64,000 nt of DNA, taken from NCBI GenBank assembly GCA_934435205.1, contig CAKSAK010000001.1, positions 1 to 64,000 on the forward strand, in the 5' to 3' direction. The notes beneath the pieces are model-generated. The model was not told the DNA's origin, did not search any database, and saw only the letters and a list, made by a program, of their open reading frames with translations. This document shows, piece by piece, positions 17,052-25,735 of the stretch (position 1 is its first letter; every line of letters starts with the position of its first letter). The position numbers and the translations under genes are program-made. The DNA comes from an uncultured Ruminococcus sp. (GTDB lineage Bacteria; Bacillota; Clostridia; Oscillospirales; Ruminococcaceae).

Positions 17052-17080
17052 AGTATACCATAATCTCTGTAAAAAGTCAA
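17052..17080 (-). promoter_or_regulatory. Promoter of the zinc-ribbon membrane gene
   Basis: TTGACT (17075-17080), 17-base spacer, TATACT (17052-17057). Confidence 0.75.
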
Positions 17081-17084
17081 CAAA

Positions 17085-17117
17085 CGAAAAAACAGCGGAC
17101 AGAAGTCTATCCGCTGT
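17085..17117 (-). terminator. Terminator of the parE-parC operon
   Basis: An 8-bp stem ACAGCGGA/TCCGCTGT (17110-17117 with 17092-17099) followed on the minus strand by six T. Confidence 0.9.
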
Positions 17118-17129
17118 AAAAAACATATA

Positions 17130-19367
17130 TCAGAAGTGCATCTGGTCAGGGTCTTCGATATCCTTTGCAAAACAGCCTGCAACAGGTATCGTTTTGCTGC
17201 GGTATTTTGAAAGGCCTGCTGCTGTCTCATCGTCAACGATAAACGCCTTATCAACAACTGCATTCTTCGCTTTAAGCGTCATGACCTGAACGCCTATAGT
17301 ATCTCTCGTGGACTTAGGCATAAGAAGCGCTGTATCAAAAATCATTGCTCTGCCGTTAGTTGTGCGAAGCATTATCTCAGCGTTATCCTGCACAAAGAAC
17401 ATTCCCACCAGCTTAGCCTTTGCAGAATAAGCATTGGCAAGCTTCTTTCTGTTGGTCTTTGTTTCATAGGCATTGAGCGGCACTTTTGCCACCTTTCCGT
17501 TTTCAAAACAGAATATCATATAGCCCGAATAATCCACAGTATTCACCATGGACACAACGCCCTCACCGTCGTCAAAACCAAGCTTTGCAGGGATATAGTC
17601 GCCAAGAGAGCTTGCCTTTGTGTCGGCAAACTGCGATACCTTCGTTTTGTATACAGCCGCATTGTCAGAGAAGAACAGAAGCTCCGTCTTGTTGGTGCTT
17701 TCCATTTCCTGAAGCGGACCGTCGCCCTCTTTATACTTCTGCTCGCTTGCCATTCTCAGTGACTGTGGAGTACACTTCTTGAAATAACCGCTTTGAGATA
17801 GGAAAAGCTTGCAGGCATAGTCAGGGATATCGTCCTCTATGTCTATCTCCTCGATATCAGTCTTGTAATAGAACTGAGTTTTTCTTGGCTGACCATATTT
17901 CTTTGAAACTTCCTTTAATTCAGAAATGATGATATTCTTTATTTTTCTGTCGCTTCCAAGAATATCTTCAAGCTCTGCGATAGCCTTTTCAAGGTCCTCA
18001 GTTTCGGCAGTTCTTTTGAGGATATACTCACGGTTAAGGTGTCTGAGCTTTATTTCAGCCACATAATCAGCCTGTATCTCGTCAATACCGAAGCCTATCA
18101 TCAGATTTGGAACGACCTCGGTTTCTTCCTCTGTCTCCCTGATTATTTTTATCGCCTTGTCTATATCAAGAAGTATCTTTCCAAGACCTTTCAGAAGGTG
18201 GAGCTTGTCTTTCTTCTTTGCAAGGTCAAAGCTTGTTCTGCGTCGAACGCAATCCATTCTGAACGCTACCCATTCCTTGAGTATATCATAAACGCCCATT
18301 ATTCTTGGATAACCGTGAACAAGTATATAGAAATTGCATGAATAAGAATCTTGAAGCGGAGTGAGCTTATAAAGCTTCTGCATAAGCTTGTCAGGGTCTA
18401 CGCCCTTTTTGATATCTATACCTATTTTCAGACCATTGATGTCAGTTTCATCACGGATATATGATACCTCTCTTATCTTGCCAGCCTTCACGAGAGCGAT
18501 TATCTTCTCGATTATTGCTTCAACTGTGGTGGTGGCAGGTATCTCAACGATCTCAAGACACCTTGACTCCTTATCATACTGATACTTCGCTCTCAGCTTA
18601 ACAGAGCCTTTTCCTGTGCGGTATATCTTATCAAGCTCCTCTTCATCATAAAGAAGTGAAGCTCCGCCCGGGAAGTCAGGACCTTTCAGTGTTTCAAGAG
18701 CGTTGAAATCAGGATTTTTCATAAGTCCGATAGTCGTTTCACAGACCTCGCTGAGATTGAACGGACAAACTGACGAAGCCATGGAAACGCCGATACCAAC
18801 GTTTGCATTAACAAGTATTGACGGGTAAGTAGCAGGAAGCAAGGTCGGCTCTGTGGTGGTGTTATCATAGTTAGGAACAAAATCAACAGTGTCCTTGTCT
18901 ATATCTCCGAAAAGCTCCTGACAGATAGGCATGAGCTTTGCTTCTGTATATCGTGAAGCAGCGTACGCCATATCTCTTGAATAAGCCTTACCAAAGTTAC
19001 CCTTACTCATTACATATGGGTGCAAAAGTGCTTCATTGCCCTGTGAAAGTCTTACCATGGTCTCATATATAGCACCGTCGCCGTGAGGGTTGAGCCTCAT
19101 GGTCGCACCAACGATATTGGCAGACTTTGTGAGCTTGCCATTGAGAAGTCCCATTTTATACATGGTATAAAGCAGTTTTCTGTGTGAAGGCTTAAAGCCG
19201 TCTATCTCAGGGAACGCTCTTGATACCAAAACGCTCATGGCATACGGCATATAGTTCTTTTCAAGAGACATTGTTATCTTTTCGTCTGCAACAAGTCCTG
19301 CACCCTCGATATATGCGTTGTTATTTGGTTTAGCAGTCTTTTTAGGCTCTGCCTTTTTTCTTGCCAT
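17130..19367 (-). CDS. parC: Type IIA topoisomerase subunit A, ParC-like
   Basis: DNA-cleaving subunit of a type II topoisomerase, probably topoisomerase IV, separating replicated chromosomes. About 745 residues. The breakage-reunion domain has the catalytic Tyr140 in AASRYTEAKL and the usual FKPSHRKLLYTMY and LNPHGDGAIYETMVRL segments. The C-terminal part is shorter and less regular than the six-bladed GyrA domain. The start at 19367 has AAAGGA upstream, overlapping the preceding stop codon. It lies in one operon with its ATPase subunit, separated by a frameshifted membrane gene. Gyrase-type activity cannot be excluded by reading alone. Confidence 0.92.
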   Translation of the reverse strand: MARKKAEPKKTAKPNNNAYIEGAGLVADEKITMSLEKNYMPYAMSVLVSRAFPEIDGFKPSHRKLLYTMYKMGLLNGKLTKSANIVGATMRLNPHGDGAIYETMVRLSQGNEALLHPYVMSKGNFGKAYSRDMAYAASRYTEAKLMPICQELFGDIDKDTVDFVPNYDNTTTEPTLLPATYPSILVNANVGIGVSMASSVCPFNLSEVCETTIGLMKNPDFNALETLKGPDFPGGASLLYDEEELDKIYRTGKGSVKLRAKYQYDKESRCLEIVEIPATTTVEAIIEKIIALVKAGKIREVSYIRDETDINGLKIGIDIKKGVDPDKLMQKLYKLTPLQDSYSCNFYILVHGYPRIMGVYDILKEWVAFRMDCVRRRTSFDLAKKKDKLHLLKGLGKILLDIDKAIKIIRETEEETEVVPNLMIGFGIDEIQADYVAEIKLRHLNREYILKRTAETEDLEKAIAELEDILGSDRKIKNIIISELKEVSKKYGQPRKTQFYYKTDIEEIDIEDDIPDYACKLFLSQSGYFKKCTPQSLRMASEQKYKEGDGPLQEMESTNKTELLFFSDNAAVYKTKVSQFADTKASSLGDYIPAKLGFDDGEGVVSMVNTVDYSGYMIFCFENGKVAKVPLNAYETKTNRKKLANAYSAKAKLVGMFFVQDNAEIMLRTTNGRAMIFDTALLMPKSTRDTIGVQVMTLKAKNAVVDKAFIVDDETAAGLSKYRSKTIPVAGCFAKDIEDPDQMHF

Positions 19368-19372
19368 AAAAT

Positions 19373-20510
19373 CTATCCTTTCATAAAGTTCGTAAGGTCG
19401 GTGCACTTTTTGCCTGTATACTGCATGGCGATCCTGCTTTCAGGGTCAGCATCAAACATATACAGCACCGTAATAAATATCAATTCAAGTGGTTTCATAA
19501 GGATATATACCACATCAGCACGCAATTTTGTAGTAATATGCTGTGAAATGGGATATCCGTGTTTATCATAAAAGCCTCTCACACATCTGTGAAAACGTGG
19601 TAGCTTATCTTGTATAAGTTCTTCAAAAGCATTTGCGACACAAAGCTGTCTGTTCACAACTATCTTATCCCCACGCCGCAGACCCATTCGCTGTGGCTTG
19701 ACGAGCTTAGCGTGTCCACCTGCCGCAACTGTGCAAAGATAATGCCCTTGGGAGTAATCGGGCGGCGGAGGTATCTGCTGAGAAAAAGTCCAATCCGCTG
19801 TTTCTGTGAAAGCCTTTACTATGCTGTCGGGACGCTGTCCGAAAATAACAAGTATCACAAGCAGCACCGCAAGCAGCGGTATCATTGCCACAAAGCTGAC
19901 AAGATACCAGCCAAGGCTTTTTGTGAGCAGTTTGTAAAGCCAGCCCATAAAGCCGCTTTTCTCCGCCGAATCACTGAGATACCTCGTCTGCGCCTTTATT
20001 TCACGGCGAATGAGCCTTATGGACATAAGCAGGCAATTTATTGGAAATACCAACATCATTGCTGTAAAAAAGTTATCCATATTCTTCAAAAGCTGTAGCA
20101 CCAACAGTATATCAAGCACATTGCCCATATACACCACTGCAATGAGCATAGCAGCAAACAACGGCGGTTTTCTCTTTGTTATAACACTCAACAGCACAAT
20201 GCACACCATAGCTATAAAAAACAGGAAGAAAAAAACTAAACCTATACTCCCCTGCTATGGGTGTATGATATTCCCCGTGAACAGTTAGAGGAACAGTTAG
20301 AGGAACATCATATTCAACGCCAAGTCCTAAACAAGCAAGATCAAGAAATGACAATATCGAGCCGATAACAACTGTCAGCACATCAAACAGTGGGTTATCC
20401 AGTGCTTTAGGTGCATTCTTAAAAAGCCTTATAACATTTATTACCGTGAAAAACAACGGCAGTCCAACACATATCACAAGCGCAGACGACCATATAAAAA
20501 TTGCGTCCAT
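19373..20510 (-). pseudogene. Frameshifted membrane protein (DUF6688-like)
   Basis: Two frames overlap here. The upstream one (20510 to 20112) starts with a good GAGGGGAGG site and encodes two to three membrane segments, then runs into cysteine-rich non-family sequence. The other (to 19373) supplies the rest: several membrane segments and a conserved soluble part (CVANAFEELIQDK, FYDKHGYPIS). Removing one T from the T6 run at 20216-20221 (minus strand) joins them as LPVFIAMVCIVLL, so the gene has a one-base insertion, or the assembly an error. The full protein would be about 375 residues. The family name is tentative and the function unknown. It lies between parE and parC. Confidence 0.75.
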
Positions 20511-20531
20511 AATGCCCTCCCCTCAAACAGC

Positions 20532-22514
20532 TTATGAAATATCCGCCATATCCAGATAATCAACACCATTATTGGTGATGAAATCTTTTCTTCCCTGCAA
20601 ATCGTCACCCAAGAGCATATCGAACATCCATTGTGTCTGCTCGATATCGTCAGGCTCTATTTTTATAAGACGTCTTGTGGCAGGGTCCATTGTTGTAAGG
20701 CTCATCATCTCAGCTTCGTTCTCGCCAAGACCTTTTGAACGCTGGATATCGAATTTCTTGTTGCCTATCATTTTGAGTATCTTTGTCTTTTCATTCTCGT
20801 CATATGCAAAATAAGTCTTGTCAGAAGTTGTTATCTCAAACAGCGGTGACTCCGCAATATAAACATAGCCCTTTTCAATAAGGGTCGGCACGAGCCTGTA
20901 AAGCATTGTGAGTATAAGCGTTCTGATATGGAAGCCGTCAACATCGGCATCGGTACAGATAACTATTTTGTTCCAGCGGAGATTATCGAGATTGAACATA
21001 GAAATTTCCTTGTTCTTACCTGTCTTGACCTCAACACCGCAGCCTATGACCTTGATAAGGTCTGTGATTATCTCATTCTTGAATATCTTATCATAGTCAG
21101 CTTTAAGGCAGTTTAGTATCTTTCCTCTAACAGGGATAACAGCCTGAAACTCAGCGTTTCTTGCCATTTTAACAGAGCCGAGCGCCGAGTCACCCTCCAC
21201 TATATACAGCTCACGCTGTGAAAGGTCTTTTGAACGGCAGTCAACGAATTTCTGCACCTGATTGGAAAGGTCGATAGAACCTGCAAGCTTTTTCTTCAGA
21301 TCAATTCTTGACTTCTCAGCCTTTTCACGGCTTCTCTTGTTTACAAGAACCTGCTCTGCTATCTTTACCGCTTCGTCAGGATTTTCTATAAAGTATATCT
21401 CAAGATTGTGCTTTAAAAACTCTGTCATGCACTCCTTGATAAACTTGTTTGTGATAGCCTTCTTTGTCTGATTGGCGTATGAAGTCTGCGTTGAAAACGA
21501 GCTTGAAACAAGCACAAGGCAGTCCTCGATATCCTGAAAAGTGATAGGCTTTTCGTTTTTCAGATACTTGTTATTGCTTTTGAGATAAGCATTTATCTGA
21601 GATGTGAAAGCACTCTTTGCAGCATCCTCAGGAGAGCCGCCATGTTCCAGAAAGCTTGAATTGTGATAATATTCAAGGCACTTTATCTGATTTGAGAAGG
21701 TGAACGCCACAGAAAGCTTTACCTTGTAATCGTCCTTGTCCTCACGGTCACGACCCTTGCGGTCGCCTGTGAAGAACTGCACCGAGGTCAGCGGCTTTTC
21801 ACCTGCTATCTCTGCAACATAATCAGCGATACCATTCTCATAGTAGAACGTCTTTTCCTCAAAGGAATTGTTCTCACGCTGAACACGCAGGATAAATGTG
21901 ATATTAGGGTTTACTACTGCCTGCTTTTTCAGAACGTCCTCAAAATATTCGTTCTCAATTTTAATATCCGTGAAAACTTCAAGGTCAGGTCGCCAATGTG
22001 TCTTTGTACCTGTCTTTTTCTGCTTGGTCTCTTCCTTTTTAAGACCGCCAACGTTTCTTCCCTTTTCAAAGTGCAGGTCATACTTATATCCGTCACGGAA
22101 AACCTCGACGTCCATAAACTCAGAGGAATACTGCGTCGCACAAGCACCCAGTCCGTTAAGACCCAACGAATATTCATAGTTATCTCCGCCGTTATTATTA
22201 TACTTGCCGCCAGCATAAAGTTCGCAGTAAACAAGCTCCCAGTTATATTTTTTCTCACGCTGGTTATAGTCAACAGGACAGCCACGTCCGAAGTCCTCAA
22301 CCTCGATAGAATCGTCATTATACTTTGTAACGATTATCTTGTCGCCATGACCGTCACGAGCCTCGTCTATAGAGTTTGAAAGAATTTCAAAAACAGAATG
22401 TTTACAGCCCTCAAGTCCGTCAGAGCCGAATATTACCGCAGGACGTTTTCTTACTCTGTCCTCACCCTTAAGAGATACTATATCTTCATTTGTATATTCC
22501 TTTTTATTTGCCAT
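20532..22514 (-). CDS. parE: Type IIA topoisomerase subunit B, ParE-like
   Basis: ATPase subunit pairing with the ParC-like protein. The 660 residues contain a GHKL ATPase (EILSNSIDEARDG, VEDFGRGCPVD, LGLNGLGA), a transducer domain, and a TOPRIM domain with EGDSALG and DADVDGFHIRTL metal-binding motifs. The variant GHKL motifs and length match the second, clostridial ParE-like group rather than canonical GyrB. First gene of the operon, 21 bases before the frameshifted membrane gene. Confidence 0.94.
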   Translation of the reverse strand: MANKKEYTNEDIVSLKGEDRVRKRPAVIFGSDGLEGCKHSVFEILSNSIDEARDGHGDKIIVTKYNDDSIEVEDFGRGCPVDYNQREKKYNWELVYCELYAGGKYNNNGGDNYEYSLGLNGLGACATQYSSEFMDVEVFRDGYKYDLHFEKGRNVGGLKKEETKQKKTGTKTHWRPDLEVFTDIKIENEYFEDVLKKQAVVNPNITFILRVQRENNSFEEKTFYYENGIADYVAEIAGEKPLTSVQFFTGDRKGRDREDKDDYKVKLSVAFTFSNQIKCLEYYHNSSFLEHGGSPEDAAKSAFTSQINAYLKSNNKYLKNEKPITFQDIEDCLVLVSSSFSTQTSYANQTKKAITNKFIKECMTEFLKHNLEIYFIENPDEAVKIAEQVLVNKRSREKAEKSRIDLKKKLAGSIDLSNQVQKFVDCRSKDLSQRELYIVEGDSALGSVKMARNAEFQAVIPVRGKILNCLKADYDKIFKNEIITDLIKVIGCGVEVKTGKNKEISMFNLDNLRWNKIVICTDADVDGFHIRTLILTMLYRLVPTLIEKGYVYIAESPLFEITTSDKTYFAYDENEKTKILKMIGNKKFDIQRSKGLGENEAEMMSLTTMDPATRRLIKIEPDDIEQTQWMFDMLLGDDLQGRKDFITNNGVDYLDMADIS

Positions 22515-22564
22515 TTCTCATTTCCTTTCTTACGGATCTGAAGAATTTTTCACATACAAATTAT

Positions 22565-22594
22565 ATTATAACACAAAGTCAATGATTTTGTAAA
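22565..22594 (-). promoter_or_regulatory. Promoter of the parE operon
   Basis: TTTACA (22589-22594), 18-base spacer, TATAAT (22565-22570). A 211-base divergent region separates it from the next gene. Confidence 0.7.
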
Positions 22595-22667
22595 TACATT
22601 AATTAAACATTTTTCAGAGCAATGCCGAACATTTGTTTTGTTACTAATAAACAAAAACCATAGGCTA

Positions 22668-22696
22668 TTGATTATTTGAGAAAAATATTATATAAT
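22668..22696 (+). promoter_or_regulatory. Promoter of the 22726 gene
   Basis: TTGATT (22668-22673), 17-base spacer, TATAAT (22691-22696). GGAGG follows before the ATG at 22726. Confidence 0.8.
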
Positions 22697-22725
22697 ATAG
22701 GTAGCTTAAAAAATCGGAGGATAAA

Positions 22726-23487
22726 ATGGATATTACGATAAATGCACCGCAGACCGAAAGCAACTCAAATTCTGCCAAAGCGTTAAACCTTAACAACGGG
22801 CTGATATGGTTCATATGCTTTGTGCCGCTTATCGGCTTGTTTCTTGAAAACTATGCAAACTCTGCCACTGCAGGAGCTTTCCTTTGGATACTTGTTCCGC
22901 TGTTCATGATAGGCTGTTCCATTGCAGATTGCAAACAACTTATAAAGCATGGCATTAATGCTGCACACCTTTTCAAATGGATATGGCTCACCCCTGTTTA
23001 TGTTTATAAGCGTGAAAAACTTTGCGGCAGAGAACTTTATAAAGCAATAATGTGCGGATTTTTCATTATCGCTGCCCTGTTCATGAATGGTTTTACGCAG
23101 AGCATAAAAATAGACAGCGACTATATGCTCGTATCCGCACAGAACAGCTATGTTCAAAGCCTTGACAACTTTTCGGGAAGCTCCTCAAAGATAATCGGCG
23201 AGTGCATTGCTTCTTATCTCGGCGAGGACGCTGAATGGGATTGCACAAAAGATGGTCACAACTACACTGTCACAGTAAAAGGCAAACATGGCTCTGATAA
23301 CTACACTATTTCTTTTTTAATAGTATATGACGGCTTCACCTACAGAAAATTCACCATTTCAGACGTGATAAAAAACACAGTTTCACTGCGAGATGAAGAA
23401 TTTAGTGCTGCATGCAAAGAGATTTTCATAGACGATAATAGCGACACCGACAGCAACAATGAAGAAAGTTCAAATTCACAAACATAA
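22726..23487 (+). CDS. Unknown membrane protein with C-terminal extracellular domain
   Basis: I do not recognise this 253-residue protein. It has a short polar N-terminus, three to four hydrophobic segments between about residues 25 and 130, then a soluble domain of about 120 residues and an Asp/Asn/Ser-rich end. The soluble part (IIGECIASYLGEDAEWDC, then alternating beta-like residues) may be a small lipoprotein-like domain. It has its own promoter and terminator, so it is probably a single-gene unit. Confidence 0.75.
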   Translation: MDITINAPQTESNSNSAKALNLNNGLIWFICFVPLIGLFLENYANSATAGAFLWILVPLFMIGCSIADCKQLIKHGINAAHLFKWIWLTPVYVYKREKLCGRELYKAIMCGFFIIAALFMNGFTQSIKIDSDYMLVSAQNSYVQSLDNFSGSSSKIIGECIASYLGEDAEWDCTKDGHNYTVTVKGKHGSDNYTISFLIVYDGFTYRKFTISDVIKNTVSLRDEEFSAACKEIFIDDNSDTDSNNEESSNSQT

Positions 23488-23496
23488 TAATTTCAT

Positions 23497-23521
23497 GAGC
23501 GGACGTTGTTCCGCTCTTTTT
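23497..23521 (+). terminator. Terminator of the 22726 gene
   Basis: A 7-bp stem GAGCGGA/TCCGCTC (23497-23503 with 23510-23516) followed by five T. Confidence 0.85.
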
Positions 23522-23578
23522 GTTGTCAGTATATATAAATGTACACAAACTGATATCGCACGATTTGTGTATATGCAC

Positions 23579-23602
23579 AAAAGTGATAAATTTGTCACTT
23601 TT
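23579..23602 (+). promoter_or_regulatory. Operator 1 of the membrane/XRE pair
   Basis: Perfect inverted repeat AAAAGTGA-N8-TCACTTTT, just upstream of the -35 element. The same GTGA-N8-TCAC core recurs twice downstream. Confidence 0.75.
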
Positions 23603-23605
23603 CTA

Positions 23606-23634
23606 TTGACTTTGCAAAGTAAAAGTGATATTAT
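23606..23634 (+). promoter_or_regulatory. Promoter of the membrane/XRE pair
   Basis: TTGACT (23606-23611), 17-base spacer, TATTAT (23629-23634). The -10 lies wholly inside operator 2, so binding there would block RNA polymerase. Confidence 0.8.
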
Positions 23635-23640
23635 TGTCAC
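23625..23640 (+). promoter_or_regulatory. Operator 2 of the membrane/XRE pair
   Basis: GTGA-N8-TCAC overlapping the -10 element; its centre is 42 bases from operator 1. Confidence 0.75.
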
Positions 23641-23641
23641 A

Positions 23642-23665
23642 TAAGGTGATAAATAAATCACCTTA
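23642..23665 (+). promoter_or_regulatory. Operator 3 of the membrane/XRE pair
   Basis: TAAGGTGA-N8-TCACCTTA, centre 21 bases after operator 2, so all three sites lie on the same face of the helix. Confidence 0.75.
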
Positions 23666-23707
23666 TATATGCAGCTGTGTAAATCACAAATGAAAGAAGA
23701 TGTAAAA

Positions 23708-24172
23708 ATGAAATTGAGACAAAAGAAAAAGATAACGCTTAGGGAATATCACAAAAAGCGTATGGCTGCAGGTGTTGCAATGGTTGCCACGCAGATATTT
23801 GAAAATGTAGTGGAACATTTTAAACTTGACGAAACCATATGGGCATCGATAATATTCGCTGTGCTTGCAGCTTTAGCACTGATATTTGCGGTAATATGGC
23901 TGTATGCAAGCTGTCAGAATGTTGATGAAGAGGACGAATTGGCTAAAGAGAATATGCTAAAGGCACACGAGAATGTATCGAAACTGTTTCTGTACATACT
24001 TGCACTAGTGGTGATATTGACTATGTTCTGGGATGGAAGCATAACTGTCAAGATAAACAGCGACAGAATACTCCACGGCTGGCTTATCATTTGGTTCGGT
24101 TATATGACCCTTGAAAGCGGATTTTTCCTTCACCACGAGGGCAAGCTCAGCACCGATGAGGAGGACGAGTAA
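23708..24172 (+). CDS. Small membrane protein paired with an XRE regulator
   Basis: A 154-residue protein with a very basic N-terminus ([18 protein letters not shown]), about four hydrophobic segments (roughly 22-38, 44-67, 93-115, 125-140) and an acidic C-terminus. I do not recognise the family. The start at 23708 is chosen for an AGAAGA site seven bases upstream; ATGs at 23669 and 23690 are also in frame. Its last codons overlap the next gene (TAATG). Small membrane protein plus short XRE regulator pairs are common in Firmicutes, but their role is usually unknown. Confidence 0.75.
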   Translation: MKLRQKKKITLREYHKKRMAAGVAMVATQIFENVVEHFKLDETIWASIIFAVLAALALIFAVIWLYASCQNVDEEDELAKENMLKAHENVSKLFLYILALVVILTMFWDGSITVKINSDRILHGWLIIWFGYMTLESGFFLHHEGKLSTDEEDE

Positions 24173-24378
24173 TGCCGGAGCTTAAAACAAAACTCAAAGA
24201 ATATCGTGCCAAACTTGACATGAAACAAGGCGACTTAGCCGAAAAAGTCGGCGTCAGGCGTGAGACTATCATACGTCTTGAAAAGGGACAATACAATCCG
24301 TCCCTAAAGCTTGCAATGGATATTGCAAAGGTATTTGGTGTATCTGTAGAGGATATTTTCTCTTTTGAAGATGAATAA
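24172..24378 (+). CDS. XRE-family transcriptional regulator
   Basis: A 68-residue protein that is almost entirely one Cro/C1-type helix-turn-helix: [20 protein letters not shown], then [19 protein letters not shown] and VSVEDIFSF. It has no ligand or dimerisation domain. It is translationally coupled to the membrane protein upstream. The three palindromes over the shared promoter are the obvious candidate binding sites, so negative autoregulation is likely. Confidence 0.92.
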   Translation: MPELKTKLKEYRAKLDMKQGDLAEKVGVRRETIIRLEKGQYNPSLKLAMDIAKVFGVSVEDIFSFEDE

Positions 24379-24666
24379 AGACTGCAAATACATTAAAGTA
24401 GGCGGTTCGCAGGCTTTTGGCATAGAAAAAAGGCATGATCTAAAAGTGCAAATGCTGGCATATTAGCGTATATTAGAGCGTAATTAGATATATATTGAGC
24501 ATAAATCACATATGCTTTAATTATCATTAGATTACGCCACTTTGCTGTGTATATTAGTGTAGAAAATAAAAATGAAATGAATTGTGAGAAATCGAGAGAA
24601 ATGGAGCAAAACGGAGAGATTTAAAGAGAATGAGGGATATAAATTAAAAAATCGGCGTTTTGACTA
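24379..24666. other. AT-rich intergenic region with a long imperfect hairpin
   Basis: No gene is seen. The notable structure is at 24478-24537: outer arms GCGTAAT/ATTACGC and inner arms AGCATA/TATGCT around a 7-base loop. The remainder is purine-rich (24570-24650). Confidence 0.5.
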
Positions 24667-24695
24667 TTGACAATCAGAAAAAGCTGTTGTATAAT
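24667..24695 (+). promoter_or_regulatory. Promoter of rplM-rpsI
   Basis: Exact TTGACA (24667-24672) and TATAAT (24690-24695), 17-base spacer. Confidence 0.92.
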
Positions 24696-24709
24696 AGACA
24701 ACGTTGTGA

Positions 24710-24739
24710 GTTCACAGGGCGAAAAATGCGGCTGTGAAC
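24710..24739 (+). promoter_or_regulatory. rplM leader hairpin (L13-leader-like)
   Basis: An 8-bp stem GTTCACAG/CTGTGAAC with a 14-base loop immediately after the promoter. Position and shape suit the L13 autoregulatory leader of Firmicutes; not verified against a covariance model. Confidence 0.6.
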
Positions 24740-24772
24740 AGACTTTTTAAAATTCTGAATGGAGGAAATAAT

Positions 24773-25201
24773 ATGTCAACTTATATGCCAAAAGCAGGCG
24801 ACATTACTCGCACATGGTATATTCTCGACGCTGAAGGTCAGTCACTCGGTAGAGTTGCTGCAAAGGCTGCACACATTCTTCGTGGCAAGCACAAGCCAAC
24901 TTACGCACCACACGCTGACTGCGGCGACCATGTAATCATCATCAACACAGATAAGGCTGTTCTCACAGGCAAGAAGCTTGATCAGAAGTCTTACAAGTGG
25001 CACACAGGCTGGATCGGTGGTCTTAAGGAGATCAAGTATTCAGATATGATGGCTAATCAGTCAGACAGAGCTATGACAATTGCTGTTGAGGGTATGCTCC
25101 CTAACAACACACTTGGCAGAGCTGCTGCAAAGAGACTCAGAGTATACAAGGGTGCTGAGCATAACAATGCTGCTCAGAAGCCTGTTAAATACGAACTGTA
25201 A
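24773..25201 (+). CDS. rplM: 50S ribosomal protein L13
   Basis: A 142-residue L13 with conserved WYILDAEGQSLGRVAAKAA at the start and GMLPNNTLGRAAAKRLRVY near the end. The ATG at 24773 follows GGAGG by seven bases; an upstream in-frame ATG at 24734 lies in the leader hairpin. Cotranscribed with rpsI, 16 bases downstream. Confidence 0.98.
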   Translation: MSTYMPKAGDITRTWYILDAEGQSLGRVAAKAAHILRGKHKPTYAPHADCGDHVIIINTDKAVLTGKKLDQKSYKWHTGWIGGLKEIKYSDMMANQSDRAMTIAVEGMLPNNTLGRAAAKRLRVYKGAEHNNAAQKPVKYEL

Positions 25202-25217
25202 GGAAGGAGCAATTTAG

Positions 25218-25619
25218 ATGTACGAATCAAAGCAGCCATATTTCTATGGCACAGGTAGAAGAAAACATTCTGTTGCCCGTGTTCGTGTTTACGAGGGTAC
25301 AGGTAAGATCACAATCAACGGCAGAGACATTGACGATTACTTCGGTCTTGAGACACTCAAGCTCATCGTTCGTCAGCCATTTGCTGTAACAGATACAATG
25401 GACAAGTACGACATCGTTTGTACAGTAACAGGCGGTGGAGTAACAGGTCAGGCTGGTGCAATCAGACACGGTCTTTCTAGAGCTCTTCTTCAGGCTAGCG
25501 ATGAGTTCAGACCTCTCCTCAAGAAGGAAGGCTTCCTCACTCGTGACCCAAGAATGAAGGAAAGAAAGAAGTACGGTCTCAAAGCCGCAAGACGTGCTCC
25601 ACAGTTCTCAAAGAGATAA
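25218..25619 (+). CDS. rpsI: 30S ribosomal protein S9
   Basis: A 133-residue S9 ending in the conserved RAPQFSKR tail, which reaches the P-site tRNA. Its [15 protein letters not shown] start and GLSRALLQ core are standard. The last codons (Ser-Lys-Arg-stop) form the attachment site of the integrated element; integration restored the coding end exactly, so the gene is intact. Confidence 0.98.
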   Translation: MYESKQPYFYGTGRRKHSVARVRVYEGTGKITINGRDIDDYFGLETLKLIVRQPFAVTDTMDKYDIVCTVTGGGVTGQAGAIRHGLSRALLQASDEFRPLLKKEGFLTRDPRMKERKKYGLKAARRAPQFSKR

Positions 25620-25620
25620 T
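25607..25620 (+). repeat. Left attachment repeat
   Basis: CTCAAAGAGATAAT, the last rpsI codons plus stop. Identical to the copy at 40278-40291. Confidence 0.9.
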
Positions 25621-25659
25621 CAGATACCTCAAAACTTGCGCATTTACGCACTTTGCGAG

Positions 25660-25692
25660 TGGTCAAAAACTCTTTGGTCAACATTTGGTCAA
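25660..25692 (+). repeat. Left-end TGGTCAA repeats
   Basis: Three direct copies of TGGTCAA at 25660, 25675 and 25686. Similar TGGTC repeats occur at the right end (40129-40155), so they are candidate integrase arm-binding sites. Confidence 0.6.
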
Positions 25693-25697
25693 TTCAA

Positions 25698-25728
25698 AAC
25701 CTCTCTGTTCGCGCAGGGAGGTTTTTTG
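25698..25728. terminator. Terminator between rpsI and int, probably bidirectional
   Basis: A 10-bp stem AACCTCTCTG/CAGGGAGGTT (25698-25707 with 25714-25723), TTTTTT on the plus side and a shorter T-run on the minus side. It can end both rpsI and integrase transcripts. Confidence 0.85.
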
Positions 25729-25735
25729 TTTGCCT

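Noticed and set aside
25660..25692. TGGTCAA repeats as a CRISPR
   Set aside because: Repeats are too short and spaced by only 4-8 bases; no cas genes in the window.
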